From assembly GCA_002433025.1 (NCBI GenBank), contig DJGZ01000067.1:5683-69682 (forward strand): DNA of 64,000 nucleotides, written 5' to 3'. This stretch comes from Bacteroidales bacterium UBA5833. Its GTDB lineage: Bacteria > Bacteroidota > Bacteroidia > Bacteroidales > Lentimicrobiaceae. Made by a program: the position numbers and the translations under genes. Every line of letters begins with the position of its first letter. The first letter of the stretch is position 1. Below the pieces are notes generated by a model that saw only the letters and a list, made by a program, of their open reading frames with translations, did not search any database and was not told the origin of the DNA. Below, one piece after another: positions 44,000 to 52,466 of this stretch.

Positions 44000-44845
44000 C
44001 TATTGCAGGGATATTTCCCGCGTCGCGTACACCTCCGGCTTCAGGTCGCCCGGCGATTGGTAGCGTACCTGTAATTTGCCTTTGGCATAATCAATTCCTT
44101 CTTTTTTAAGCAGCTGCATTCTAAACCGGCGAACCTTGTTGGGTGTGTAAACGGCAATACCCCTGACAACCCCGACTTCAACGGCCGGTCCTTTATCTGG
44201 AATCCAGCTTACAATGATGTCTCCGTACACGGATTTATCGCCGGAACGGTCAAAAGTAACCGATAAATAAGGGATGGTATCCGATTTTGTATCCAGCACA
44301 ATATCCCTGAGTTCGGTGGTTACCGAAAGTTCCGCCGGACGGATGATTACCGGGATGGTAATCCCGAATATCGGGATCAGCCGGATGCCGATGGATGTAC
44401 TGTCTTGCTGCAGATCATCTCCCAATGCTGTTTCTTTGGGTACAGCCCTGAAATAGACATGCGAACGGTATTCTACGGGCTTCATATCCGGCATGCGCCT
44501 GAACTGCATCCTGACCACCTGCGATTCTCCCGGAGCCAGGGTGACCGATCTCGGGAAAAAGCGAAGATATTTATCGGCAAAATACTGTCCTGAATCCGGT
44601 TCTTCAATCTGCTCGAATGATCCGTTTTCATTCATGCGGTACTGCACAAAAGAAACATTATACCTGGCAGTATCCCTTCCGGTATTGGCAAGTGTCAGTT
44701 CCTGCGATTGTTTGCTTCCTTCAAATACCACCCGGCGGGGTGTGATCAGCAGATCGCCCTGGGCAAATGCAGCGGACGGAAGGATTGAAAGGACTGAGAA
44801 GGTCAGCATCAATAAAGACAGACAAATGCTTTTTAATCTTTTCAT
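44000..44845 (-). CDS. PapD-like periplasmic pilus chaperone
   Basis: 281 residues: signal peptide (to about AFAQ29), then an N-terminal Ig-like chaperone domain. Its key motifs are ITPRRVVFEGSKQSQELTLA (about 35-54, the PapD-type start strand) and RFFPRSVTLAPGESQVVRMQ (about 95-114, corresponding to xxPxxxxLxPGExQxxR). A second Ig domain follows. This matches PapD/CsuC-type chaperones that donate a G1 strand to pilins. It is the first gene of the four-gene operon with adhesin, DUF4402 protein and usher. Promoter at 44866-44896. The assignment as fimbrial chaperone is good; the substrates are inferred. Confidence 0.85.
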   Translation of the reverse strand: MKRLKSICLSLLMLTFSVLSILPSAAFAQGDLLITPRRVVFEGSKQSQELTLANTGRDTARYNVSFVQYRMNENGSFEQIEEPDSGQYFADKYLRFFPRSVTLAPGESQVVRMQFRRMPDMKPVEYRSHVYFRAVPKETALGDDLQQDSTSIGIRLIPIFGITIPVIIRPAELSVTTELRDIVLDTKSDTIPYLSVTFDRSGDKSVYGDIIVSWIPDKGPAVEVGVVRGIAVYTPNKVRRFRMQLLKKEGIDYAKGKLQVRYQSPGDLKPEVYATREISLQ

Positions 44846-44865
44846 GGGTGTACGTTTTGAGGATT

Positions 44866-44896
44866 CAAACTTACGTTATTTGACTGAAACCGCCAA
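44866..44896 (-). promoter_or_regulatory. promoter of the chaperone-adhesin-pilin-usher operon
   Basis: Minus-strand TTG (44894-44896) and TAAGTTTG (44866-44873) are separated by 20 bases, close to the consensus 19. The box ends about 20 bases before the chaperone ATG and lies downstream of the pilin terminator, so the operon probably has its own start. Confidence 0.6.
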
Positions 44897-44962
44897 AGGA
44901 GTTTCTCAGTACATCCTGCATAACGTAAAATTGATTGTTGAGATAGTTGCCTGACTTTCCTT

Positions 44963-44993
44963 AAAAAAAGCGCAGGATTGGACTGCGCTTTTT
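44963..44993 (-). terminator. intrinsic terminator after DUF4402 pilin 2
   Basis: AAAAAGCGCAG (44965-44975) pairs with CTGCGCTTTTT (44983-44993) around a 7-base loop. On the minus strand the stem is followed by a run of Ts (44963-44969 read in reverse). It lies 18 bases after the pilin 2 stop. Confidence 0.75.
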
Positions 44994-45010
44994 GATAGTG
45001 CCTGCAATGG

Positions 45011-45523
45011 TTAGTTGTAGGCAAAGGTAAGACTGAATGAACCAGTGTACATACCTACGGGGTTATCTTCTATGGGGCCGACCTGGAGTGTTGCGCCGAT
45101 GCTTACGGTTTCCTGTCCCTGTTGCAGGATGATGTTTCCGTTTCCGGCCGGCGGGTCAGAGGCCCATGCGTCCACGGTCATCGTTTTGTTGCTTCCCTGG
45201 TGCATGAGCAGGGCAGGTCCCTGTGGCAGCTGAATGGTGAAGGAGGCGTCGGGCGCCCCGGTAACGGTGAAGATACCGGGCTGTGCAAATCCGCCGTTCA
45301 GCATTACCGCTCCCTGGCTGATGCGCTCTCCCGAAGGGGAAAGGATTACCTGCCCTCCGTTCATCAGGGTGGAAAACCTGCCGAAGTTCATCTGGCTGGT
45401 TTCTGCAGCCGAAAGGGCTTCCATTACCTCGGCATAAGCCTGAGCTGTGACCGAAACCTGCGACCGGCCTGCAAGGGACAACAACAGGAATAAGGCCACT
45501 GCGGTTGAGATGCGGTTGATCAT
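45011..45523 (-). CDS. DUF4402 pilin-like subunit 2
   Basis: 170 residues: signal peptide (ALFLLLSLAGRSQ), then a DUF4402 beta-sandwich with NFGRFSTLMNGGQVILSPSG near residues 48-67 and a C-terminal strand MYTGSFSLTFAYN with a penultimate Tyr, as in chaperone-usher pilins. It resembles its neighbours in layout but only distantly in sequence, as expected for fibre subunits. It lies between two terminators, 85 bases below pilin 1. Confidence 0.8.
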   Translation of the reverse strand: MINRISTAVALFLLLSLAGRSQVSVTAQAYAEVMEALSAAETSQMNFGRFSTLMNGGQVILSPSGERISQGAVMLNGGFAQPGIFTVTGAPDASFTIQLPQGPALLMHQGSNKTMTVDAWASDPPAGNGNIILQQGQETVSIGATLQVGPIEDNPVGMYTGSFSLTFAYN

Positions 45524-45556
45524 GGTTTTACTGGATTATGTAAAGAACTGAGAGGG

Positions 45557-45591
45557 TAATAAAAAAGGGTGAAGGAAACCAACACCCTTTT
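45557..45591 (-). terminator. intrinsic terminator between pilins 1 and 2
   Basis: AAAAGGGTG (45563-45571) pairs with CACCCTTTT (45583-45591) and on the minus strand is followed by a T-rich tract (45557-45566). It lies 18 bases after the pilin 1 stop codon. Partial read-through would give far more of pilin 1 than of the later subunits. Confidence 0.75.
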
Positions 45592-45608
45592 GTTTGAGCA
45601 GTTATTAT

Positions 45609-46118
45609 TTATTCGTAGGTAACGGTAACATTGAAGTTTCCGGTGTATTGACCTGCAGCCTGACCGGCAGCAATGTTGAGCGTTGCGCCCACATAGAACT
45701 CTTTGGATCCGCCTGACAGGACAACGCCATTGGTTCCTTCGCTGCTGATGAAGTTGTCTATTGTCATCGAATGTGAGCCGTTGGTAATGGAAGCAGTTGA
45801 GGGAAGAGTAATGTCAAATGTGGCACCGTCCTGACCGTTGGCGGTAAATTTTGCTGCAGCGGTGGTTGCGGCAAGCTGAGCAGGAAGGCCGCTGTAATTA
45901 GGAGTTCCGGCTGAATTGGCGGGAATTGCCACGGTACCTCCGTCGGTGTCGGTGATGATGCCGCCGAAAGCGAGGTCAACGTTTTTCGAAAGTGAAAGAT
46001 GCTGGTGAATGGTTGCAGTTGCCTGAGCGGATTCGGTGTCAGTGTTCTGGGCGTTAACGTTCATTGCGCTGATGGCCATCAGAATTACCCCCGTAAGAAT
46101 GATAGTTACCTTTTTCAT
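45609..46118 (-). CDS. DUF4402 pilin-like subunit 1 (candidate major subunit)
   Basis: 169 residues: signal peptide MKKVTIILTGVILMAISAMN to VNAQ24, then one DUF4402 domain with DLAFGGIITDTDGGTVAIPA (about 48-67) and a C-terminus GQYTGNFNVTVTYE. The Ala/Thr-rich mature sequence lacks cysteines, typical of an abundant fibre subunit. It is the first gene of the locus, with a long AT-rich upstream region and a terminator right after it, so it may be expressed at the highest level. A donor-strand mechanism is inferred from its Tyr-ending strand and the chaperone/usher neighbours. Confidence 0.8.
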   Translation of the reverse strand: MKKVTIILTGVILMAISAMNVNAQNTDTESAQATATIHQHLSLSKNVDLAFGGIITDTDGGTVAIPANSAGTPNYSGLPAQLAATTAAAKFTANGQDGATFDITLPSTASITNGSHSMTIDNFISSEGTNGVVLSGGSKEFYVGATLNIAAGQAAGQYTGNFNVTVTYE

Positions 46119-46519
46119 TGTTTTGTTGTTTTTTGTTGTTTATTTTTTGTTGATTGTTTCCGGTTCGGTTCCGGTGTTACCCGGTTTGTTTCCTGAAAGC
46201 ATTAAGTCAGAAAATGTGCCAGCGAGCCGGATTGTGTCGTGCCAGAATTTAAAAAATTAAAATAAAATTTTGCAATAAGCAGATAATCAATGTTATAAAA
46301 AATTAGAATAGAATGATTATAAATTAATTCAGGGGCTGTCGTCTGGCTCTGAAATGAGAAAATAGCTTTATTATGGGACGCAATGTCCGGATATGGGACA
46401 TATTTTTATATTCAGCAGTTGATTTCTGCCTGAAATCAGGGTTTATTGTATTGCACGAACAGTTGTTATTTTCCTTTTCCGATTCCTGAATGCTTCCATT
46501 TGTTGTTTTTTTACCCTGG
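46119..46519. other. divergent intergenic region with operator-like repeats
   Basis: About 400 AT-rich bases separate pilin 1 from the purine cluster. TATGGGAC is repeated at 46372-46379 and 46392-46399, 20 bases apart (about two helical turns), with ATGTCC (46383-46388) and GGACAT (46396-46401) forming an inverted repeat across the same site. No ORF is visible. Either flanking gene could be regulated from here. Confidence 0.45.
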
Positions 46520-46549
46520 TTGTATCCGTTTCAGGTGAAATTATCTTAA
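46520..46549 (+). promoter_or_regulatory. candidate promoter of the xdhC-ygeW cluster
   Basis: TTG (46520-46522) is followed after 19 bases by TATCTTAA (46542-46549), a weak match to TAnnTTTG. The spacing is exact, and the box lies 30 bases before the xdhC ATG. Confidence 0.4.
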
Positions 46550-46579
46550 ATTAGCCTATCCATCAGAATATTGAATTCT

Positions 46580-47347
46580 ATGATTGATTTTATTGATGAT
46601 CTCAGGGCTTTGAAAGAGGGCGGGCAGCCCGGAGTGCTCTGTATTGTTACGGCTACGTCCGGTTCAACACCCCGTAAGGCGGGTACCAGGATGCTTGTTT
46701 TTGCCGGTGGCACTTCAAAGGGTACCATCGGAGGCGGTGCCGTTGAGCATCAGGCAGTGGAAATTGCCCTGCAGGCACTTGATAAAGGGGTGCCGTTTAC
46801 CAGGCACTTTGAGTTGCTTGACGACCTCAGCATGGAATGCGGCGGCACCATGGATATATATTTTGAACCCATCGGTGTGGCGCCCCGGCTTTATATCTTC
46901 GGTGCCGGCCATGTGGGCAAAGCCCTTGCATCATTTACTCCCGCATTCGGTTTCCGCACAACAGTGATTGATGACCGTGATGGCATATTCAGTAATTGGG
47001 ATGTTCCGGATACAGAATTTCTGCTCGGCAATTACACCGGGCTTGTAAACGAAATCGAATACGGAGAGCATACCTATATTGTTGTAGTTACCCACAAACA
47101 TGAGTACGACGAACAACTGATGGTTGCCTGTGCCCCGCGTGATTATGCCTACCTGGGGATGATCGGCAGCAAACGTAAAGTTGCGGAGATAAAAGCGCGC
47201 GCCCTTGATAAGCATCATCTCAGTCCGGAGGTGCTCGGAAAGGTGGATATGCCCGTCGGCATACCCTTTGCCGCTGAAACACCGGCCGAAATCGCGATCA
47301 GCATTCTGGCGCGGCTCATTGATGTTAAGAACAGACGAAATAATTGA
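46580..47347 (+). CDS. xdhC: XdhC-type molybdenum-cofactor maturation protein
   Basis: 255 residues. The N-terminal XdhC domain has VTATSGSTPRKAGTRMLVFA (about residues 22-41) and TIGGGAVEHQAV. The C-terminal Rossmann domain has YIFGAGHVGKALASF (about 108-122) and YLGMIGSKRKVAEIKARA. XdhC binds and sulphurates the molybdenum cofactor and inserts it into xanthine dehydrogenases; no catalytic function itself. ATG at 46580 is preferred over an in-frame TTG three codons upstream. The stop overlaps the next ATG by one base (TGATG). It heads the operon of the enzyme it serves. Confidence 0.93.
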   Translation: MIDFIDDLRALKEGGQPGVLCIVTATSGSTPRKAGTRMLVFAGGTSKGTIGGGAVEHQAVEIALQALDKGVPFTRHFELLDDLSMECGGTMDIYFEPIGVAPRLYIFGAGHVGKALASFTPAFGFRTTVIDDRDGIFSNWDVPDTEFLLGNYTGLVNEIEYGEHTYIVVVTHKHEYDEQLMVACAPRDYAYLGMIGSKRKVAEIKARALDKHHLSPEVLGKVDMPVGIPFAAETPAEIAISILARLIDVKNRRNN

Positions 47348-48795
47348 TGACTGCATCCGGTAACAAGGTCAGATTTCTGTTGAACAACCAGCTTATGGAG
47401 GTTGATTTCTCATGGGAGTCCACCTTGCTTCCGTCTGTCACTGTGCTGAATTATCTTCGTTCCCTGCCCGGTTACAAAGGGGTAAAGGAAGGTTGTGCCG
47501 AAGGCGACTGCGGCGCATGTACCGTGGTGATCGCTGAAGCGGTTGGGGGGGGACTGGTGTACAAAACATTGGATAGTTGCCTGCTTTTTCTGCCTGCCTT
47601 GCACAACAAGCAACTTATAACGGTTGAACATCTCGCTGACAACGACCATCTCCACCCGGTGCAGGCTGCAATGGTTGCGCACAACGGCAGTCAATGCGGA
47701 TACTGCACGCCGGGAATTGTGATGTCCCTTTTCGGATTGTATAAAAACCACAGTGCCCCTGACAGGAAAGTGATTGAGCAGGCCCTGGCCGGGAACCTTT
47801 GCCGCTGCACGGGCTATCAGTCTATAATTTCCGCTGCTGCGGAAGTTTGTAAATCAAGAGATTACGATAAATTCGCGGCTTCCGCTTCCGGAATTACTGC
47901 GCGGCTTGAGGCCATGAAGACGGGTATACCGCTCGAACTGCTTACCAACAGGCAGCGTTATTACAAACCTTTCAACCTTGATGATGCACTGAGGTGCCGT
48001 CGTGAAGTTCCTGAAGCGCAGGTTGTCGCCGGCGCCACCGACCTCGCGCTCAGGCAAACAAAAAAAAGGGAGTTATTGCCGGTTTTGCTGGATATTTCAG
48101 ATGTGGAGGCATTGAAGTATTTTACGGAATCACCGGAAGGCTATACCATTGGGGCGGGCCTGTCCATTGAATCACTCAGGCAATCCTGCGCGGCTGGTCT
48201 GCCGGCCCTTAAGAATATGCTGGACTGGTTTGGCTCCCTGCAAATCCGTAACGTGGCTACCCTTGGCGGGAACATCGCTTCGGCTTCGCCAATCGGCGAC
48301 ACCCTGCCATTGCTCTATGCTTATGATGTATGGGTAAAACTGCAATCGGCTTACTCGGAACGCATGGTTCCGGTCGGGGATTTTATAACCGGTTACCGGA
48401 AGACCTGCCTCAGGCCTGACGAACTGATTACTGCCGTGTTTATCCCAAAGCCTCGGCCGGGAACCATTGTCGCCTCTTATAAGGTTTCAAAACGCAGGGA
48501 TATGGATATTTCAACCGTCAGCGCGGGGTTTTCATTGGATTCCCGAAACGGGACAGTGACGCAGATTGTACTTGCTTACGGAGGGATGGCGGCACAAACC
48601 GTCAGGGCGGTAAAGACAGAACAGTTTCTTACCGGGAGGGCATGGTCATTTCCGGTGATCAGAGAGGCGATGGCCATCCTTGAAAAGGAATTCACTCCCC
48701 TGAGCGATACACGGGCCGGTGCAGCCTATCGCAGCCTGACCGCCCGCAACCTGTTGCTGAAGTTTTATGAAGAAACGGAAGGAGAAGCGGGATGA
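47347..48795 (+). CDS. xanthine dehydrogenase-type small subunit (2Fe-2S and FAD)
   Basis: 482 residues. The N-terminal ferredoxin-like domain has GVKEGCAEGDCGACTV (about 44-59, four Cys ligands). A second 2Fe-2S helical domain has QCGYCTPG (about 117-124) and LCRCTGYQSI. From about residue 200 there is a FAD-binding PCMH domain with VAGATDLAL and ATLGGNIASASPIGDT. This is the electron-transfer part of molybdenum hydroxylases of the xanthine dehydrogenase family, here fused as XdhA-type (Fe-S plus FAD). ATG overlaps the xdhC stop; the stop overlaps the next gene's ATG (ATGA). Confidence 0.95.
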   Translation: MTASGNKVRFLLNNQLMEVDFSWESTLLPSVTVLNYLRSLPGYKGVKEGCAEGDCGACTVVIAEAVGGGLVYKTLDSCLLFLPALHNKQLITVEHLADNDHLHPVQAAMVAHNGSQCGYCTPGIVMSLFGLYKNHSAPDRKVIEQALAGNLCRCTGYQSIISAAAEVCKSRDYDKFAASASGITARLEAMKTGIPLELLTNRQRYYKPFNLDDALRCRREVPEAQVVAGATDLALRQTKKRELLPVLLDISDVEALKYFTESPEGYTIGAGLSIESLRQSCAAGLPALKNMLDWFGSLQIRNVATLGGNIASASPIGDTLPLLYAYDVWVKLQSAYSERMVPVGDFITGYRKTCLRPDELITAVFIPKPRPGTIVASYKVSKRRDMDISTVSAGFSLDSRNGTVTQIVLAYGGMAAQTVRAVKTEQFLTGRAWSFPVIREAMAILEKEFTPLSDTRAGAAYRSLTARNLLLKFYEETEGEAG

Positions 48796-51155
48796 AAGCG
48801 CATGACCCCGAACACGAGAGTGCGAAAAAACATGTCACCGGTCGTTCGGTATTTGTTAATGACATTGAAACAGGCCCCGGTCAGCTGCTTGCAAGGGTTG
48901 TTTACAGTAAGCACGCGCATGCCCGCATTAAATATATAGATGTCAGCGAAGCAGCGGGGGTGCCCGGCATTGCTGCAATTCTCACTGCAAAAGATATACC
49001 CGGTAAAAATCAGTTGGGGCCGGTTGTGCATGATGAACCCTGCCTGGCTCAGGGAGAAGTAACTTTTGCGGGGCAGGCGGTAGTACTGATCGCTGCAGAT
49101 AATGAGAATGCTGCCCTTGAAGCTGAACGGTTTATCCGGATTGAATATTTACCGCTTGATGCGGTATTGACGCTCAGGGAAGCCATTGCGAAAGAAACCC
49201 TGATTGCACCGCCACGTTATATCCGCCGCGGGGATGCCGCCGGGATGATGGAGAAGGCTCCGCTGAAACTCGAAGGCATACTGGAGACCGGCGCGCAGGA
49301 GCACTGGTATCTCGAGACCCAGTCGGCGCTGGCGGTTCCGGGGGAGGGCAGGGAGATGACGATCTGTGCCTCCAGCCAGAACCCGTCCGAAACTCAGGCT
49401 TTTGTTGCGGAGGTATTGGGCATTCCCAGGCATGAGGTGGATGTGGAGGTGCGCCGCATGGGAGGCGCTTTCGGCGGGAAGGAAACGCAGGCAAATCACG
49501 TAGCCGCCTGGGCTGCCCTGCTTGCCAACGCCACCGGTCGCCCGGTAAAGATTCACCTGTTTCGCGACGATGATCAGATCATGACCGGAAAGCGGCACCG
49601 TTTTCTGTCAACATACCGCATAGGATTTAATGATGAAGGCAGGATACTGGCTTATGAAGTGGAGTTGAACAGCGATGCGGGCGCCGCCACCGACCTGAGC
49701 CTGGCCATACTCGAAAGGGCCATGTTCCATGCCGAAAATGCTTATTACATTCCGGATATCAATATTACTGGGAGGGCTTTCAGAACCAACCTGCCATCAA
49801 ACACGGCCTTTCGCGGCTTTGGCGGCCCCCAGGGCATGGCGGTTATTGAAAATGCCATCGACCGGATTGCCCGTTTGCTGAAAAAGGATGCTGCCGCCAT
49901 CAGGAAGCTGAACTTTTATGGCATCAATGAAAGCAACATTGCACCCTACGGAGCGCAGATTCTTAATAACCGCTTACATATTATTTATGACAGGCTGATG
50001 AAGTCATCGGGCTATGAAATACGCCGGCGTGAGGTTGAGGCATTTAACGAAATGAACCGCTGTAAAAAGCATGGATTGGCCCTGACCCCGGTCAAGTTCG
50101 GAATTTCCTTCACCACCGGGTTTCTGAATCAGGCCGGGGCTTTGGTGAATATTTACAAGGATGGTACCATACAGGTAAACCATGGCGGTACCGAAATGGG
50201 ACAAGGTCTGCATACAAAAATTCTGGGGATTGCTGCTGCTGAATCAGGCGTTTCCGCAAAGCACATTAAAGTAAGCGCGACCAACACCTCAAAGGTGCCG
50301 AATACTTCCGCCACCGCAGCTTCTTCGGGCAGCGACCTGAACGGCATGGCGGTGAAAAACGCGTTTGATGCGCTTAAGGCAAGACTGAAACCCGTCGCCT
50401 GTGCTGAATTGCTGAAAGCAGGGGCGAAAGACCCGTATCATGACGGGATTGTTTTTGCTGAAGATGCTGTTTTTGCTGCAAATGAGCCTGAAATCAGGAT
50501 ATCTTTCCAGGAACTGGTTATGGCGGCCTACCTGGCCCAGGTAAGCCTGAGTGCCACCGGTTTTTATAAAACTCCGGGCATCCATTATAACCGGGAGACC
50601 GGCCGGGGAAATCCGTTTTATTATTATGCCTATGGAATGGCGGTTTCGGAGGTGGAAGTGGATGTACTCACAGGGATGTACCGGTTGCTGCGCAGCGATA
50701 TCCTGCACGATGTGGGTGACTCGCTCAACGAAGCGATCGACATCGGGCAGATACAGGGCGGGTTTATTCAGGGGGTGGGATGGTGCACCACCGAGGAGAT
50801 CAAATGGGACGACAAAGGGCGGCTGCTTTCCCACTCGCCGGATACCTATAAAATACCGACGGTTAGCGATATTCCGGAAGTTTTCAATGTGGAACTGCTC
50901 CGTGACCATCCCAACGAAGGCACCATCCGCAAGAGCAAGGCCGTGGGCGAACCTCCCTTTATGCTGGCTTTTTCGGTATGGCTGGCCATTAAGGACGCCA
51001 TTTCGGCCACCGGCGGCCACCGGTTTGAGCCGCATTTTTCACTTCCGGCCACAGCCGAGGTGGTGCTGCTCAGTATTGAAGAGATCAGTAAAAAGATTGA
51101 AAACAGGAATGAAACAGACCCGTCACCTTTTATCAATGAGGAGAAAATACCATGA
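48792..51155 (+). CDS. xanthine dehydrogenase-type molybdopterin-binding large subunit
   Basis: 787 residues with the two molybdopterin-binding domains. An N-terminal a/b hammerhead begins after KHVTGRSVFVND. MGGAFGGKET (about 219-228) is the cofactor-binding loop, NTAFRGFGGPQGM (about 336-348) contains the substrate Arg loop, and VGEPPFMLAF near residue 718 carries the catalytic Glu. No selenocysteine is evident. Together with the small subunit and XdhC it forms a purine hydroxylase; xanthine/hypoxanthine is the likely substrate, given ygeW and ygeY downstream. ATGA overlaps couple it to both neighbours. Confidence 0.95.
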   Translation: MKAHDPEHESAKKHVTGRSVFVNDIETGPGQLLARVVYSKHAHARIKYIDVSEAAGVPGIAAILTAKDIPGKNQLGPVVHDEPCLAQGEVTFAGQAVVLIAADNENAALEAERFIRIEYLPLDAVLTLREAIAKETLIAPPRYIRRGDAAGMMEKAPLKLEGILETGAQEHWYLETQSALAVPGEGREMTICASSQNPSETQAFVAEVLGIPRHEVDVEVRRMGGAFGGKETQANHVAAWAALLANATGRPVKIHLFRDDDQIMTGKRHRFLSTYRIGFNDEGRILAYEVELNSDAGAATDLSLAILERAMFHAENAYYIPDINITGRAFRTNLPSNTAFRGFGGPQGMAVIENAIDRIARLLKKDAAAIRKLNFYGINESNIAPYGAQILNNRLHIIYDRLMKSSGYEIRRREVEAFNEMNRCKKHGLALTPVKFGISFTTGFLNQAGALVNIYKDGTIQVNHGGTEMGQGLHTKILGIAAAESGVSAKHIKVSATNTSKVPNTSATAASSGSDLNGMAVKNAFDALKARLKPVACAELLKAGAKDPYHDGIVFAEDAVFAANEPEIRISFQELVMAAYLAQVSLSATGFYKTPGIHYNRETGRGNPFYYYAYGMAVSEVEVDVLTGMYRLLRSDILHDVGDSLNEAIDIGQIQGGFIQGVGWCTTEEIKWDDKGRLLSHSPDTYKIPTVSDIPEVFNVELLRDHPNEGTIRKSKAVGEPPFMLAFSVWLAIKDAISATGGHRFEPHFSLPATAEVVLLSIEEISKKIENRNETDPSPFINEEKIP

Positions 51156-52348
51156 AAGAGATTTTTGACCAGATCATCATGCGCTCAAATAAATACAGGG
51201 ATTACACTGCATCAAACCTCTCAAAACTTGTTCAGATCCGTTCGGTGAGCATGCACGAAAGGGAGGTGCAGGCGGAACTTAAACGGCAGATGGAAGAAGC
51301 CGGATTTGATGAGGTACGTATCGACGGGCTGGGGAATGTCATCGGCCGCATCGGCGACGGAAAGCACATCCTTGCTATCGACGGACACATGGATACCGTG
51401 GATGTGGGCAATGTCGCCAACTGGAGTTTTGACCCTTTCGGAGGGGAGATCAGGGATGGTTTTGTACATGGCCGGGGCAGCGTGGATCAGAAAGGAGGTC
51501 CGGCCGCAGCCGTGACAGCAGGACGTATCCTTAAAGAAACCGGCGTTCCGGACGATCTGACCCTTTATGTGGTTGGCAGCGTGATGGAAGAGGATTGCGA
51601 TGGTTTGTGCTGGAAGTACCTGGTAGAGGAGGAGGGGCTGAAGCCGGATTTGGTGATCAGCACCGAGCCTACCAATCTGAATATTTACCGGGGGCATCGC
51701 GGCCGCATGGAGATCGCCGTATCGTTTAACGGGATTTCCTGTCACGGCAGCGCCCCGGAAAGGGGTAAAAACGCCATTTATGCCGCCGCCCGCGCCGCCC
51801 TGGAAATTGAGAAGCTCAACGGACGCCTGCCGGCAGATGAATTCCTCGGAAAGGGAAGTGTGACCATTTCGGAGATCAGATCGGGCAGCCCTTCGCTTTG
51901 CGCAGTGGCCGACTTTGCCCGCTTGCACCTCGACCGCCGCCTTACCTGGGGCGAAACCAAAGCTACGGCAGTCGCCGAAATTGAAGAGATCATCAAAGGA
52001 ATGGATGCCCGGGCCGAAGTGCTTCATTATAATGAAGTGGCTTATACCGGACTACGTTACAGCATGGAGAAATATTATCCTACCTGGAAAATTCCCGCTG
52101 ATCATCCGGCTGTGATGCAAGGTGTGAAGGCTTTCAGGGAGTTGTTTGGCAGGGAGCCGCTGGTTGATAAATGGACATTCTCAACCAACGGCGTGACCAT
52201 CAATGGAATATACGGAATTCCGGTCATCGGGTTCGGGCCGGGCAACGAAATTCTGGCGCATGCACCCGATGAAAAAGTGCCCGTTGATCATTTGGAAACA
52301 GCAGCCGCGTTTTATGCCGCGTATGCCATCGCGTTTCAGGGATCATGA
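51152..52348 (+). CDS. ygeY: YgeY-type M20 metallohydrolase of the purine cluster
   Basis: 398 residues of the M20/ArgE-DapE fold. Zinc-site motifs are IDGHMDTVDVG (His about 76, Asp about 78), HGRGSVDQKGGPAAAV (Asp about 109) and VMEEDCDG (Glu pair about 143-144). Sequence such as KWTFSTNGVTINGIYGIPVI matches YgeY, a hydrolase found in selenium- and purine-catabolism clusters. Its exact substrate is not settled, but genetic data in gut bacteria place it in anaerobic purine degradation. It begins inside the large-subunit stop codon (ATGA). No signal peptide. Confidence 0.93.
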   Translation: MKEIFDQIIMRSNKYRDYTASNLSKLVQIRSVSMHEREVQAELKRQMEEAGFDEVRIDGLGNVIGRIGDGKHILAIDGHMDTVDVGNVANWSFDPFGGEIRDGFVHGRGSVDQKGGPAAAVTAGRILKETGVPDDLTLYVVGSVMEEDCDGLCWKYLVEEEGLKPDLVISTEPTNLNIYRGHRGRMEIAVSFNGISCHGSAPERGKNAIYAAARAALEIEKLNGRLPADEFLGKGSVTISEIRSGSPSLCAVADFARLHLDRRLTWGETKATAVAEIEEIIKGMDARAEVLHYNEVAYTGLRYSMEKYYPTWKIPADHPAVMQGVKAFRELFGREPLVDKWTFSTNGVTINGIYGIPVIGFGPGNEILAHAPDEKVPVDHLETAAAFYAAYAIAFQGS

Positions 52349-52466
52349 AATCCCGGCACAATGCAAAATATTGCTGAGAATAGCTGTACAATTATTAATA
52401 TTGTATTCCGGCTAAAGCCTGCATGGCGAAATATGCGGCGGGCAATCCGGGATTAACTGCTGATCT

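Noticed and set aside
50289..51035. 248-residue minus-strand ORF inside the xanthine dehydrogenase large subunit
   Set aside because: Antisense shadow of a gene with complete catalytic motifs; no independent features.
48792..51155. Selenocysteine-containing molybdenum hydroxylase
   Set aside because: YgeY/YgeW neighbours suggested selenium, but the reading frame has no in-frame TGA and no SECIS-like stem was evident.
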